Shown in pieces: positions 1 to 12,130 of a stretch of 64,000 nucleotides of DNA; position 1 is the stretch's first letter; each line of letters opens with the position of its first letter. The notes beneath the pieces were generated by a model. That model made no database searches. It saw only the letters and a list, made by a program, of their open reading frames with translations, and had not been told where the DNA came from. The position numbers and the translations under genes were made by a program. Origin of the DNA: Prorocentrum cordatum (lineage: Eukaryota; Sar; Dinophyceae; Prorocentrales; Prorocentraceae); NCBI GenBank assembly GCA_963575745.1, contig CAUYUJ010009502.1, positions 420,335 through 484,334 on the forward strand, read 5' to 3'.

Positions 1-150
1 GGCCAGCGCCTTTTAAGAAGCAGGCGGGAAGGCATCTTCGAAGGAGGCTGATTTTCAGAAGGCGCCAGCCCTGCATCTACAGAGAAGGCGTGCGCCTTCT
101 AAGAAGCAGGGGTGCTTCTAAGAAGCATTCCCCCCTCCCCCATACCCCCC
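1..150. repeat. CTTCTRAGAAG-rich repeat at window edge
   Basis: Short palindromic CTTCTAAGAAG/CTTCTGAGAAG words and AGAAGGCG blocks followed by a C-rich run. The same arrangement is seen at 10930-11022 (same strand) and, inverted, at 8826-8915, so this is a dispersed repeat cut by the window edge. 150-267 holds nothing I recognise. Confidence 0.5.
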
Positions 151-267
151 TTCTGCGCGTGGCTGAGGAGCCAGCACTGAATCACAACAGACTTTTTTGT
201 GTCGGCGGCAAGGCAGAGTAACTTCGCTGGAGGACGAGCTAACTAAACGGGGGGCACCAACAACAAA

Positions 268-345
268 CAATTAGCCTGGCGAAGGACCCAACCATATGCA
301 GTTGTGAGTACCGTCGTTGTGAGTATCGCAATCGGTGGAGATCCC
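268..345 (+). repeat. conserved leader of the 77/90-bp satellite element
   Basis: This non-tandem segment (GGCGAAGGACCCAACCATAT, then two GTTGTGAGTA-like words) immediately precedes the 77-bp array. An inverted copy sits at 48595-48680, next to a single satellite unit. A leader found beside the satellite at two distant loci suggests it is a fixed end of a larger repeated element, not chance flanking DNA. Confidence 0.65.
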
Positions 346-1795
346 TGTGGGCCGCGAAAGGCTGTCCTGGGTAGGGGAGACGCATGTGACTGCAGCAACT
401 GTTGCCTTCGGTGGAACTCCCTATGGGGCCACGAAACGCTGTCCTGGGTGGGTGGAGACGCATGCGAACTGCGGCACTGGGGCTTTCGGTTGAGCTCCCT
501 GTGGGGCAACGAAACGCTGTCCTGGACGGGGGAGACGCATGCGAGTGCAGTTGTGGCCTTCGGTGGAGCTCCATATGGGGCCACGAAGCGCTGCCCTGGA
601 TTGGGGAGACGCATGCGAACTGCGCCACTGGGACTTCGGTGGAGCTCCTTATGGGGCTACGAAAGGTTGGCCTGGGTGGGGGAGACGCATGCGAACTGCG
701 CCACTGGGGCCTTCCTGGGTGGGGGAGACGCATGCGAACTGCGCCACTGGGACCCTCGGTGGAGCTCCCTATGGGGCCACGGAACGTTGTCCTGGGTGGG
801 GGAGACGCATGCGAACTGCGCCACTGGGGCCTTTGGTGGAGCTCCCTATGGGGCCACGAAACGTTGTCCTGGGTGGGGGAGACGCATGCGAACTGCGCCA
901 CTGGGACCCTCGGTGGAGCTCCCTATGGGGCCACGAAACGCTGTCCTGGGTGGGGGAGACGCATGCGAACTGCGCCACTGGGGCCCTCGGTGGGGCTCCC
1001 TATGGGGCCACGAAACGCTGTCCTGGGTGGGGGGACGCATGATAACTGCGCCACTGGGACCCTCGGTGGAGCTCTCTATGGGGCCACGAAACGCTGTCCT
1101 GGGCGGGGGAGACGCATGCGAAGTGCGGCATTGGGACCTTCGGTGGAGCTCCCTATGGGGCCACGAAACGCTGTCCTGGTCGGGGGAGACGCATGCGAAC
1201 TGCACCAATGTGGCCTTCGGTGGGGCTCCCTATGGGGCCACGAAACGCTGTCCTGGACGGGAGAGACGCATGCGAACTGCGCCACTGGGACCCTCGGTGG
1301 AGCTCCCTATGGGGCCACGAAACGCTGTCCTGGGTGGGGGGGACGCATGATAACTGCGCCACTGGGACCCTCGGTGGGGTTCCCTATGGGGCCACGAAAC
1401 GCTGTCCTGGGCGGGGGAGACGCATGCGAACTGCGCCACTGGGACTTCGGTGGAGCTTCCTATGAGGCCACGAAACGTTGTCCTCCTGGATGGGGGAGAC
1501 GCATGCGAACTGCGCCACTGGGGCCTTCGGTGGAGCTCCCTATGGGGCCACGAAACGCTGTCCTGGGTGGGGGAGACGCATGCGAACTGCGCCACTGGGA
1601 CTTCGGTGGAGCTTCCTATGGGGCCACGAAAAGCTGTCCTGGGTGGGGGAGACGCATGCGAACTGCGCCACTGGGACCCTCGGTGGAGCTCCCTATGGGG
1701 CCACGAAACACTGTCCTGGGTGGGGGAGACGCATGCGAACTGCGCCACTGGGCCCTTAGGTGGAGCTCCCTATGGGGCTACGAAACGTGTGAGGG
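346..1795 (+). repeat. 77-bp minisatellite array (about 19 units)
   Basis: Head-to-tail units of 77 bp carry the landmarks GGGGGAGACGCATGCG, GGAGCTCCCTATGGGG and CCACGAAACGCTGTCCTGGG. As 77 is not a multiple of three and stops are rare, all frames on both strands stay open, giving spurious ORFs of up to 580 codons. One shortened unit lies near 710-730. The unit is homologous to the 90-bp units at 43.9 and 46.8 kb (shared GGAGCTCCCTATGG, GCCACGAAACG and GACGCATGCG). Confidence 0.92.
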
Positions 1796-1945
1796 GTGCG
1801 CCGTGAGCAGAGGCAACGAGGGAGAGGAGGGTGGAGGGAGGAGGCAGCGGGAGGAGGAGGAGGAGCGAGGGAGACGCGGGGCACCGTCTCTTCAAAACGA
1901 GGACCCAACACCACAGGACGGTTGGGAAAAAAAGTACCCGTCCGA
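1796..1945 (+). repeat. conserved trailer of the 77/90-bp satellite element
   Basis: A GGGAGGAGG-rich stretch is followed by GGGGCACCGTCTCTTCAAAA, CGAGGACCCAACACCACAGG and GGTTGGGAAAAAAA. The inverted homologue at 43755-43855 directly abuts the 90-bp array there. Together with the leader this defines an element with a leader, a variable-number tandem core and a trailer. The trailing A-run could be a retroposition tail, but this is inference. Confidence 0.65.
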
Positions 1946-2740
1946 TCGAACACATTGGAACTGCGCCACTGCGGGGTTGAAGAGGCCTTCTGCCCCGGGG
2001 CAGCAAGAGCCGGCCCAGTCGGGCAAAGGAAACGCCCGCCCCGCAAGATCACCTCCTGCGCCCCCCGAAAGACCCCAAAAGAGCCCTCGACAGCTCAGCA
2101 ACCCCGCGGACGGAAGATGGCTCTGCACGGACCTCAAGTGGTGAAAATCGTCTGCGTACTTCCTTCCAGCTTTGGCACAATGTTTTGGCACTCAGCGCTT
2201 CTGAGATTCCGAGTTCAAGATGGCTCCAACAGGGGGGGGCCCAAACGCGCCAACAAGGGCCAAGGCGGCCCGCAGGCGACTCCCAGAGGGCCCAAGACGC
2301 CCCGAGAATGGGCCAAGAAACCTCCAGGACGGCTAAAGACGGCTAAAGACGGCCCAAGACAGCCCCCCACTACCCCCCCCAGGCAGCCCCTGGACCCCTT
2401 TCTCCCCCAAAAAAACGCGATGGCCCAAGGGGGCCCAAGATGGCACCAAAAGGCTCCAAGGGGGCCCTAAGAGAACCAAGAAGCGCCCCCAGACAGCGCT
2501 CGCATAGTCCCAAGACAGCTCTAAGAGGGCCCCGCTACGAGAGAAGCCAGCGATGTGGCGACCTCTCAAAGCAAAAGCGGTGTCAGGTTGCTGGCATGTC
2601 GAGATGTGCGACAGGATGGCCCCAAGGTGCCTCTAGAAGGATCCAACATGGTTCTGCACAGGGTCTTTGAATGAAAATCGCCAAATCCCTTAAGGCACAC
2701 GTCGATGTTTGGCACTCTCCACCCTTCAAGCTATTCCGCC
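1946..2740. other. gene-free GC-rich DNA with GCCCAAGA motifs
   Basis: No recognisable gene. From about 2210 to 2540 the DNA is enriched in GGCCCAAGA/GGCTCCAAGA words, like 16770-16935. Open frames here have biased composition and no domain I recognise. Confidence 0.4.
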
Positions 2741-2859
2741 GATCCGGCGCGTGAGTGAAAGAGCGTGAGCTTGAGCTTCGCTTGAGCTCCGCTCTGCAAG
2801 GGGGTGGCCCGTTCAGCGTTTTCGCTCGACCCCCCGACTGCAGGGGAGGGGCCGTTCAG

Positions 2860-3640
2860 CATTTTCGCCCGGCCCCCAGCCTGGCCTCCGAATTCGGCTC
2901 TGGCACGGGCCCCGACCCCGCCCCCAGCCCCAGCTCCAGCCCATGGCCCCTGCAGATCTGGGCTCCCGGCCGGGGACTGGTCCTGGCCCTGGCCCCTAGA
3001 GCTGTCCAAGCCCCTGTCCCAGCCCCGGTCCCGGTCCCGGCCCTGGCCCCAGCCCTGGCCCCCGCTGCAGTCCCGGCCCCGGCTGGGCCGCGGCACCAGC
3101 CCGGGCTTCGACTTAGCCCCCGTCCTGGCCCCGGTCCCGGCCCCAACCCCCGGCCCCGACTGGCCGCTCCTCCTGGCCCTGGCCCCGCCCCAGTCCCGGC
3201 CCTGGCCCCCCGGCCCCCTGTCTCCGCACCGGCCCCAGCCCCGGCCCGGCCCTGGCCCGGGCCCCGGCGGTCCCATCCAGCCGCGGCCCTGGCCCTAGCC
3301 TCGATCGGCCCTGGCCCCAGGCTCCAGCCCTGACCCCCGCCCCATGGCCCTGGCTCCGCTCCCGGCCCCAGGGCCCCGGGTTCCAGCACCGGCCCCGGCC
3401 CTGGCCCCAACCCCGATCCCGGCCCCACGGCCCCAGCCCTGGCCCCAGGCCCGCTCCTGGTCATGGTTTTGGCCCGCCCCCCCCGGCCCAGCCCCCCCCC
3501 CCCGCCTCGCCCCCGGCCCTGGCCCCGGCCCCAGTCCAGCCCAGCCCAAGCTCCAGCCCCAGCCCCGGCCCCGGCCCCGCCGCTTTGGCGCCGCGGCCCC
3601 GGCCCTGGCCCCGGCTTCAGGGCCCGGCACTGGTCCTCCT
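2860..3640. repeat. GGCCCC/GGCCCY low-complexity tract
   Basis: Nearly 800 bp of degenerate GGCCCCAGCCCC/GGCCCTGGCCCC hexamers. Long open frames on both strands encode only Pro/Ala or Gly/Ala/Arg-rich sequence and are composition artefacts. Confidence 0.9.
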
Positions 3641-6290
3641 GACTGTCAACTTTGCGGGGAACGTCTCCAAACACGGGTGCGCCTTCTGCAGCGCCCCCCA
3701 TTGTCGCCGCGACACTGCTGCCAGGACGGGGCACCATTTCGGCCGAACCTTCCGCCTCCAGAACGACGCTGCCCAAGGGGTGCTGATAGGAGTGAGGAGC
3801 TGTGGGAACGCCTGCTTGCCTGTCTACAGGAGGGGAATGGGACGACACGCTGCTGCGACCGACCACCTGTTCAGCCTGAAGCTCTCCCAGAGGACTCCTG
3901 CAGCTGAAGGCTGCAAACCGACATGATCTCCTGACCATGCGCGAGGAAAGTATCCGAGCGCGGGAGCGCCCTCAGCAGCGTCCCCAATTGTCGCCGCGAG
4001 GCAGTTGCCAGGAGCGGGCGCGCCATCGCGCGCATCCTCGGCCTCCACCGGGGCCCTGCCCCCGGGACGCTGATAGGAAAGAGGATTTGTAGGAACGCCG
4101 GTTTGCCGATCTCCAGGAAGGGGGGGACCGACACGCCGATGGGTTCCTCCGCGAACCTGCCCTGGGAACGCTGATGGGAGAAAGGAGCACCATAGGGGGT
4201 CCGCCTGCCGATCTCCAGGAGGGGGAGGGACCGACGCGCCGCGGCAACCAATCACCTGATCAGGCTCGACCTCTCCCAGAGGACCCTGGCAGCCGATGGC
4301 CGCACTTTCGGAAACAGGTCCCTGACTGTCAGAAGTGTGAGGAACGTTTCCAAGCGCGGGCGCGCCCTCCGCAGCGCTGCCAACTATCGCCCCGACGCTG
4401 TCTCCAGGAGGGGGCGAGTTCCTTTTGCAGCTGAAGGCCGCACTTTCGGAGATATCTCCCTGACTGTCAGAATTGCGAGGAAAGTCTCCGAGCGCGGGCG
4501 CGCCCTCTGCAGCGCTGCCAACTATCGCCCCGACGCTGTCTCCAGGAGGGGGCGAGTTCCTTTTTCCAGCTGAAGGCCGCACTTTTGGACACATCTCCCT
4601 GACTGTCAGAAGTGCGAGGAACGTCTCCGAGCGCGGGCGCGCCCTCTGCAGCGCTGCCAGCTATCGCCGCGACGCTGCCGAGCGCGGGCGCGCCCCCTGC
4701 AGCGCCGCTAACAATCGCCACGACGATGTCTCCAGGAGGGGCCGCGTTCCTTTTGCAGCTGAAGGCCGCACTTTCGGATGCATCTTCCCGACGGTCAGAA
4801 TTGTGAGGAACGTCTCCGAGCGCGGGCGCGCCCTCTGCGGCGCTGCCAACTATCGCCACGATGCTGTCTCCAGGAGGGGGCGCTGTCCTTTCGCAGCTAA
4901 AGGCCGCACTTGCGGATGCACCTTCCTGGCTGTCAGAACTGCGAGGAATGATGTCCTGGCTATTCATTTGTGAATAAAGTCTCCGAACGCGCGCGCGCCC
5001 CCTGCAGCGCCCCCAACTGTCGCCGCGATGCCGTTGCCAGGGAGAACCGACACGCTGATGGTTTCCTCCGCGAACCTGCCCCAGGGACGCCGGTGGAAGC
5101 GAGGAGTACGATGGGGGTCCGCCTGCAGGTCTCCAGGGGGGGGAGGGACCGACGCGCCGTGTCAAACGACCACCCGATCAGTCTCGAGCTCTCCCAGAAG
5201 ACCTTTGCAGCTGAAGGCCGCACTTTCGGATACAAATACCAGAGTGTCTGAATTGAAAGGAACGTCTCCGAACGCGGGCGCGCCCCCTGCAGCACCCCCA
5301 GTTATCGCCACGATACTGTCTCCTGGAGGGAGCGCGCTTTCGACGGCATTTCTGGGTTCCTCCGCGAACCTGCCCCAGGGACGCCGATAGGAGCGAGGAG
5401 CACCATGGGGGCCCGCCTGCCGGTCTCCAGGAGGGGGGGGGACCGAGGCGCCGTGGCAAACGACCACATGATCAGTCTCGAGCTCTCCCAGAGGACTCTT
5501 GCCGCTGAAGCCCGCACCTCCGGATACAAATTCCCGACTGTAAAAATTGTGAGGAACATCTCCGAGCGCGGGCGCGCCCTCCGCAGCGCTGCCAACTATC
5601 GCCGCGATGATGTCTCCATGAAAAGGCGCGTTCCTGTTGCAACTGAAGGCCGCACTTTCGGAAACATCTCCCTGACTGTCAGAATTGTGAGGATCGTCTC
5701 CGAGCGCGGGCGCGCCCTCTGCAGCGCTGCCAACTATCGCCACGATGCTGGGCCCAGGAGGGGGCGCGTTCCTTTTGCGGCTGAAGGCCGCACTTTCGGA
5801 TGCACCCCCCTGGCTGTCAGAATTGTGAGGAGCGTCTCCGATCGCGGGCGCGCCCTCTGCAGCGCTGCCAACTATCGCCACGATGCTGTCTCCAGGAGGG
5901 GGCGCGTTCCTTTTGCAGCTGAAGGCCGCACGTTTGGATACATCTCCCTGACTGTCAGAATTGTGAGGAACGTCTCCGAGCGCGGGCGCGCCCTCTGCAG
6001 CGCTGCCAACTATCGCCACGATGCTATCTCCAAGAGGGGGCGCGTTCCTTTTGCAGCTGAAGGCCGCACTTTCGGATACATCTTCCTGACTGCCAGAATT
6101 GTGAGGAACGTCTCCGAGCGCAGGCGCGCCTTCTGCAGCACCCCCAATTGTCGCCACGGCCCTGTCTCCAGGAGGGGGCACGCTTCGGGTCGCATCTCCT
6201 GTCTCCACAACGACACTGCCCCAGAGGTGCTGATAGGAGTGAAGAGCACTATTGGGGCCCGCTGGTCTGCCTCAGGAAAGGGAGGAGACG
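3641..6290. repeat. 138-bp minisatellite, open in frame on both strands
   Basis: The regular part (5640-6130) repeats every 138 bp, measured from successive CTGAAGGCCGCAC words at 5781, 5919 and 6057. Earlier copies at 4431, 4570, 4759 and 4897 give spacings of 139, 189 and 138. Landmarks are GAGCGCGGGCGCGCCCTCTG, AACTATCGCC and CTCCAGGAGGGGGCG. Because 138 is 46 codons, open frames persist on both strands (5405-6334 plus, 5162-6208 minus) with 46-residue repeats. A second motif (CTGATAGGAG, then CTCCAGGAGGGGG, then CAGTCTCGAGCTCTCCCAGA) recurs among the units, giving a higher-order pattern. A repetitive protein is possible but has no independent support. Confidence 0.85.
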
Positions 6291-6309
6291 GCGCGCTGCG
6301 GCTGACGAC

Positions 6310-7590
6310 ACCCTGCGCGGCCGCACTGCCGTAGGGCTGGCCGTGAGGCCGGCCGTGGGGTTGGCAGTCTGACTGGCCGCGGGGCGGGCCGTCGGGCTGG
6401 CCGTCAGGCGGGCCGTGGGGCGGGCAGCCAGGCAGGCCGTGGGGCTCGCCGTCGGGCTGGCTGCGCGGCTGGCAGTCGAGCAGGCCGCGGGGCTGGCAGT
6501 CGGGCTGGCCGCGGGCCCGGCCGTCGGGCTCGCCGTGGGAAGGGCCGCGGGGCAGGCCGCGCGTTGCCGCGGCGGCGCCGGCCAACGCGCCATCCGCCGC
6601 CGCCGCCGCTGGCGAGGAGCCGGCAGCGGCGGCGGCAGCGGCAGCTGCAGCGGCCGCCGCGAAGGCTGCCGCGACGACGGCCTGCCGCGACGACGGCCCG
6701 CGGCCCGCGCAAGCCGACGCCGCCGCTGGAGGGGGAACCAAGCGGCGGCTGCCGCAGCGGCGGCGGCGGAGCCGCGGGGGGCGGCGGGCTGGCGGCGGCG
6801 GCGGCCGGCGGCGGCCGCAGGGGGGCGGCGGCGGCAGGCGCCGGCAACCGCGCCCTCCGCCGCCGCAGCGTCGTGCGCGGAGCGGCAGTCTCCCCGGCGG
6901 CCGCGGCAGCAGCAGCGGAGGCTGCCTCGGACGCTGGCCGCCGCGGCCGCCGCCGGCCGCCGCCGACAGGAGGGGAGCAGCGCGGCGGCCGCAGCGGCTG
7001 GCGGCGGCGGCGGACGGGCGGGCGGGGCGCGGCAGCGGCGGCCGGCGGCGGCAGACGGAGCCGGCGGCCCGCAAGGGCGACGGGGCAGCGGCGCGGCCCA
7101 ACGAGCCCTCCGACGCCGCCGCCGCCACCGGAGAGGGAGCAGAGCGGCGTCGGCAGCGGCAGCGCGGGGCCAGCGGCAGGGCGGGTGGGTTTTGGGGCGG
7201 GGTTCGTGGGGGGGCCGCAGAGGCCGCCTTGGCCGCGGCCCGCGGAGGCGGCAGCGGCCACTGTAGCCCCCCGGCCGCGGCGACGGCGCGCGGCGCCCCT
7301 GGCCGCGGCGGCGGCGCACGCGGCGGAGGCCGCGGCGGCGGTGCCGGCGCCGGCGGCCGCGGGAGCGGCAGCGCTAGCGGCACCAGCCGCACGCGCAGCG
7401 CCAGCGGCGCCAGCCGCCGCAGCCAAGCCAGGGGGGCCGCCGCCGGCGGCAGCCAGGGCGGCGGCGAGCCCGGGGGGAGACGGCGGAACCCAGGGGGAGA
7501 CGGCGGCCCCCAGGCCGCGCCGGCCAACCTCGAGCCCCAACCCCAGAGGGAGGAGCCCCCCCCCCCCCGGGAGACGGCTTGAGCCCAAGG
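6310..7590. repeat. GCC/GGC-rich low-complexity block
   Basis: 6310-6560 is a degenerate ~12-bp repeat (GGGCTGGCCGTC). 6560-7590 is dominated by GGC/GCC triplets. Arg/Ala/Gly/Pro open frames on every strand are artefacts. Confidence 0.88.
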
Positions 7591-8825
7591 CTACGGACTG
7601 GTGGGGATACGCGAAGGATATTCTCCCATATCCGCCGACGCATATGACTGAAAGAGTCGCGGGCTTTCAGTTTGCAGTATTGCCTGCTTGTCGGCGCGCA
7701 TCGGTTCCGTGGATTTAACATACAAGCTCACACTGGTGTCTATATGCGCGTATGTGTATACAAACAGATGTGTTATTGCGCTCAAAACGGCAGTCTCAAG
7801 TAATACTATCACGGGAGACCTTACCTGACGATACTCCTCTCAGGCCTCGCGGCACGGTGACCGATACATCCGAACTCGCGGCACAGGCGCATAAGCAATG
7901 TTGTATCGGGTGATTACTTCTCTCCAGAGGCCCCGGAGAGGTACCCTGACAGACCCGAATATGCACCCGAGAGGCCTATGACCCACAACCCAAGCACGCA
8001 CGGTGGCGGGACGGGCCGAAGGCCGCTCGATTGCTACATGTGCGTGCACGCAAGTGCAAATATGCACGCCTCCCCCTTCTCCACCTCCTTCCCCTCCTCC
8101 TCCCCACCCTCCTCTGTTATCTTCCTGTTTCTCCCCCTCCTGCTTCAGACTCTGAGTATCAATACTACTCTGGTACGCGTGCTGGTTCTCCTCCCAGGCA
8201 TTGAAGTTCACGGTCACAAGACCGCCAAACAGCGCATAGATCTTGAAGTGGCACGAGAACAAACGGGACGGGACACTGCTAGAAAGGAGGGGGCCGAGGA
8301 CGACACGAGGGAGACGAACGAGGACAGAAGTGGGCATCCCTTCCATCCCTTACTCACCATCCCCTGTTCTCCCACTCCCCTTCTTCGACACTTCAGCCGA
8401 TTGCGGGATACGAGACAACTGAGTCAAGGACGGATAGGAAGGGCAATCCTCAGGCTTGGGTACCGAATTGAGACACGCACGAGCCAACTGGAGCCACCTC
8501 GTACTTGCCCCAGCCGTGGTACTCCGATCCCACGAGGCCGTCGGCGAACGCGCGGCGGGGAGCCTTCCATCTGCGCCTTCCTCTCCTCAAAATACGCCTC
8601 GTGCTACCTTTCATCGTCCCTCTCCTCCGCCTCCTCCACATCATCTCCAACCCATTCACGACTGCCACAACCGCCACCCTGGTCACCGTTTCATCATGAG
8701 GCCTGCGAGCGCGGACCCAAAGCAAAGACAGTGGTCAAAGAACTTGGCACATCCAGTAGCACACAGAATATACCCGCCAGACAACTACCCGCGTGCAGTA
8801 ATTGGTATTGCTCCCTATGGCGGCG
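7591..8825. other. complex non-repetitive DNA, no gene recognised
   Basis: More balanced composition than its neighbours, with a CT-rich patch at 8070-8140. A 335-codon plus-strand frame (7978-8985) is Ser/Pro/Arg-rich and runs on into the repeat arm at 8826; no domain is recognisable. Confidence 0.4.
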
Positions 8826-8915
8826 GGCGAAGGGGGGAAGTGAGAAGGGGCGGGGCTTCTCGGAAGGCTCGGAAGTCTCCCGGCCTTCTGAGAAGTTTTC
8901 TAAACCTTCCCCGAA
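8826..8915 (+). repeat. left arm of an inverted repeat (CTTCTGAGAAG family)
   Basis: The run GAAGGGGGGAAGTGAGAAGG, then GGCTTCTCGGAAGG, then CCTTCTGAGAAGTTTT matches the reverse complement of 10930-11022. The two arms enclose about 2 kb of simple repeats, a foldback-like arrangement. Confidence 0.55.
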
Positions 8916-9059
8916 GACACGAATTATCCCGGCAAAGCAACCTAACAGCGATGTGTATAAGCATATCTGGAAGCATTCCCTTTAAGATTCAGGTGAGAAT
9001 CCAGTTGTAGAATTCTGCTGTTCTCGTAGTCGCAGTCGCATTCGCAATGACTGTCGCAG

Positions 9060-9345
9060 TGGCAACGGCCTTAGGATCCAATGGAATCCTAAGGATTCCT
9101 AGGGATTCCTAAGGCATCCTTAGGCATCCTTGGGTATCCATCGGAATCCTTAGGAAACCTTGGGAGTCCTTAGGAATCCTGATTCCTAGGGGTTCCTAGG
9201 GATTCCTAAGGATTCCTGAGGAATCCTAAGGATTCCTAAGGATTCCTGAGGATGCTTAACTATGCCTACGGATTCCTAAGGATGTCTACGGATTCCTAAG
9301 GATTCCGAGGGATTCCCAAGGCTTCCTATGGATTCCTACGGATGC
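9060..9345. repeat. AGGATTCCT palindromic short repeats
   Basis: About 20 degenerate copies of CCTAAGGATTCCTAGG-like words. The core AGGATTCCT is close to self-complementary and could fold into short hairpins. Confidence 0.88.
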
Positions 9346-10395
9346 CTCAGCCTGCCTCGGTTTCAGCCTCAGCCTCAACCTGCCTCAGCTTGCCTCGGCC
9401 TCAGCCTCAGCCTGCCTCGGCCTCAGCCTCAGCCTGCCTCAGCCTCAGCCTCAGCCTGCCTCGGCCTCAGCCTGCGTCAGCCTCAGCTTCAGCCTGCCTC
9501 AGCCTCAGCCTCAGCCTCAGCCTCAGCCTCACCTCAGCCTTCCTGCCTCTGCTTGCCCAGCCTCAGCCTCAGCCTGCCTCGGCCTCAGCGCCTCATGCCT
9601 CCCCTCCTACCCGCCCCCCCCCCCCACCTTTTCCCCCCCCATTCAGCCTCACTTTGTCTCAGCTTCGGCCTGCCTCGGCCTCATCCTTAGCCTCAGCCTC
9701 AGCCTCAGTCTCAGCCTCAGCTTGTCTCGGCCTGAGCCTGCCTCTGCCTCAGCCTCAGTCTGCCTCAGCATCAGCCTGCCTCAGCCTCAGCCTCAACCTG
9801 TCTCAGCCTCAGCCTGCCTCAGCATCAGCCTCAGCCTCAGCCTCAGCCTGCCTCGGCTCGCCTCGGCCTCAGCCTCAGTCTGCCTCGGCCTCAGCCTGAG
9901 CCTCAGCCTGCCTCAGCCTCAGCCTCAGCCTGCCTCAGCCTCTCAGCCTGCATCAGCCTCAGCCTCAGCCTGCCTCAGCCGCAGCTTGCTTCAGCCTCAG
10001 CCACAGCATCAGCCTCAGCCTCAGCCTGCCTCAGCTTCAGCCTCAGCCTCAGCCTGCCGCGGCTTGCCTCAGTCTCAGCCTCAGCCTGTCTCGGCCTCAG
10101 CCTCAGCCACAGCCTGCCTCAGCCTCAGCGTCAGCCTCTCAGCCTCAGCCTGCATCAGCCTCAGCCTCAGCCTCAGCCTCAGCCTGCCTCAGCCTCAGTC
10201 TCAGCCTGCCTCAGCCTCAGCCTGCCTCAGCCTCAGCCTCAGCCTGCCTCGGCCTCAGCCTGCGTCAGCCTCAGCTTCAGCCTGCCTCAGCCTGAGCCTG
10301 CCTCAGCCTCAGCCTCAGCCTGCCTCGGCGTGCCTCAGCCTCAGCCTCAGCCTGCCTCGGCCTCAGCCTGCCTCGGCCCCAGCCTGCCTCAGCTC
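9346..10395. repeat. CAGCCT/CTCAGC hexamer array (about 1.05 kb)
   Basis: Hexamers CTCAGC and CTGCCT (with CTCGGC variants) alternate almost without break. They encode Ser/Ala/Gln/Pro or Leu/Arg runs in each frame; no coding evidence. Confidence 0.95.
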
Positions 10396-10835
10396 GGGCA
10401 TTCAAAATATTGCACAGGACTGGTGTTCTGGGAGCACGAAGATCACGAAGTGGCCCACAGTTGGCTCCGGGCAAGCAAAATGGGGTACAGGAATGGTGTC
10501 CTGGGAACACGAAGAACACGAAGTGGCCCACAGTTGGCTCCGGGCAAGCAAAATGTGGTACAGGAATGGTGTTCTGGGAACACGAAGAAAACGAAGTGGC
10601 CCACAGTTGGCTCCGGGCAAGCAAAATGTGGCCTGGGAATGGTGTTCTGGGAACACGAAGAACACGAAGTGGCCTACAGCTGGCTCCGCGCATTCAAAAT
10701 GTGGCCTGGGAATGGTGTTCTGGGAACACGAAGAACACGAAGTGGCCTACAGTTGGCTCCAGGCATTCAAAATCATGCCCAGGAATGGAGTCCTGGGAAC
10801 TCGAAGACCACGAAGTGCATTACTGTTTGCTTAAA
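10396..10835. repeat. 73-bp minisatellite (about 6 units)
   Basis: Units of 73 bp carry GGTGTTCTGGGAACACGAAG, CACGAAGTGGCC and CAGTTGGCTCC. Open frames through the array merely follow the repeat. Confidence 0.92.
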
Positions 10836-10929
10836 ACGAATTCCCCGGCATCCCCCCGGATCGCGCCCAGAACCCCCTGGGGCGTCATGATGCTCTCTTT
10901 TGACCCTACTAGAAACCTATCAGTCTTCG
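10836..10929. other. short spacer between 73-bp array and repeat arm
   Basis: Unique DNA containing CCCCCCGGATCGCGCCCAGA and GGGGCGTCATGATGCTC; no feature recognised. Confidence 0.3.
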
Positions 10930-11022
10930 CTGTTAGGTAAAAACTTCTCAGAAGGCGCAAGGGCTTCTGAGAAGTCCCGCCGCCTTCTGAGAAGGCCTTC
11001 TCCTTCTCCCTTCCCCCCCTCG
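10930..11022 (-). repeat. right arm of the CTTCTGAGAAG inverted repeat
   Basis: Reverse-complement partner of 8826-8915. Shared blocks are CTTCTGAGAAG, the Pu/Py-rich AGAAGG tracts and the poly-G/C run. Confidence 0.55.
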
Positions 11023-11805
11023 CTCGGCGCCCGCAACCTGGAAGAGTGGTGAGCTTCGACGATAGGTGGTCTCTGGATGCGCATGTCGTCACACGCTGCA
11101 TTCGATAGATCGTGTTATTTGCCCATCGGTGACGTATCCGCTGGTCAAGACTCGATAGTGAATGCTGAGCATTGCAGCTTCCTAACCTGCAATCATAGCG
11201 AGCTACAGCTTTCCACTTTCGAGCGGATACCCAGCACTCGTGATTCAGCGAACCCAATACGCATTACTTCTGACTACCTGGTCTTCACGAACTGGTCAAC
11301 ACTTTCTCACTCCGAACCAAGTCAAAAGTATCCGCGACATGTTGTTGCCCGATGGCCATAACCTAAGATGCAAACATCGCTTTAGCAAGCTACCCGTTGT
11401 CCGAATTACGCTAGCATGCTCACATGTTCGGTGGTATCGACTCTGCGTCCCATGACAATTATCGACGGTGCATTCAGTATTGCTCATGCTAGATGCTCGT
11501 CGCTCTTTGCCAGTCGCCCTTTGCCCATTGCAAGTTGATTATTGTTAGGTGGTCGCTGGCCAGCTGCATTGCTCCCGATTTCACAAGTATTTAACCTAGG
11601 CTGGTGGATCCGTACTGCTGACTCCGCGCCCACTGTGCAACCACTCTGTTTTGCCAGTACCTGCCAGATAAAGTCAACAGGTGGGCATTGAAAGTGATAC
11701 TACTCTCACATGACCCTGTCCACCGTTTCCAAATGTCTACACAAATAGCAAACTCATCAAAACAAAATGCGCATTACTCTATGATAAGTTACACTTTCAA
11801 GAAGA
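11023..11805. other. unique intergenic DNA
   Basis: About 780 bp of non-repetitive sequence with balanced composition. Open frames of 94 codons or fewer on both strands lack recognisable domains. I see no tRNA or snRNA signature. Confidence 0.45.
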
Positions 11806-12034
11806 CGCCCAGCACAGCATGAGGACAGGGGAAGAAGGGCAAGGAGTAGGCGACGACAGCGACGAGAACGACGAGAACGACGACAACGACGAGAACGTCG
11901 TCGTAGTAGTTTCACTACGACGACGACGACGACGACGACGAGGAAAACGACGACGACGAAAACGACCACGACGACGACGACGAAAACGAAGACGAAAACG
12001 ACCAAGGCGACGACGACGGCAACGACGACAGGAG

Positions 12035-12083
<49 letters not shown>

Positions 12084-12098
12084 TAACTATAACAGCGC

Positions 12099-12130
<32 letters not shown>

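Noticed and set aside
304-2144. Long plus- and minus-strand ORFs (up to 580 codons)
   Set aside because: They follow the 77-bp satellite through all frames; the period is not a multiple of three and no domain is present.
2735-3938. Gly/Ala/Pro/Arg-rich proteins of 160-360 residues
   Set aside because: Translations of a GGCCCC low-complexity tract on both strands.
7978-8985. 335-codon ORF as a host gene
   Set aside because: Biased Ser/Pro/Arg composition, it overlaps a dispersed repeat arm, and no domain is recognised.
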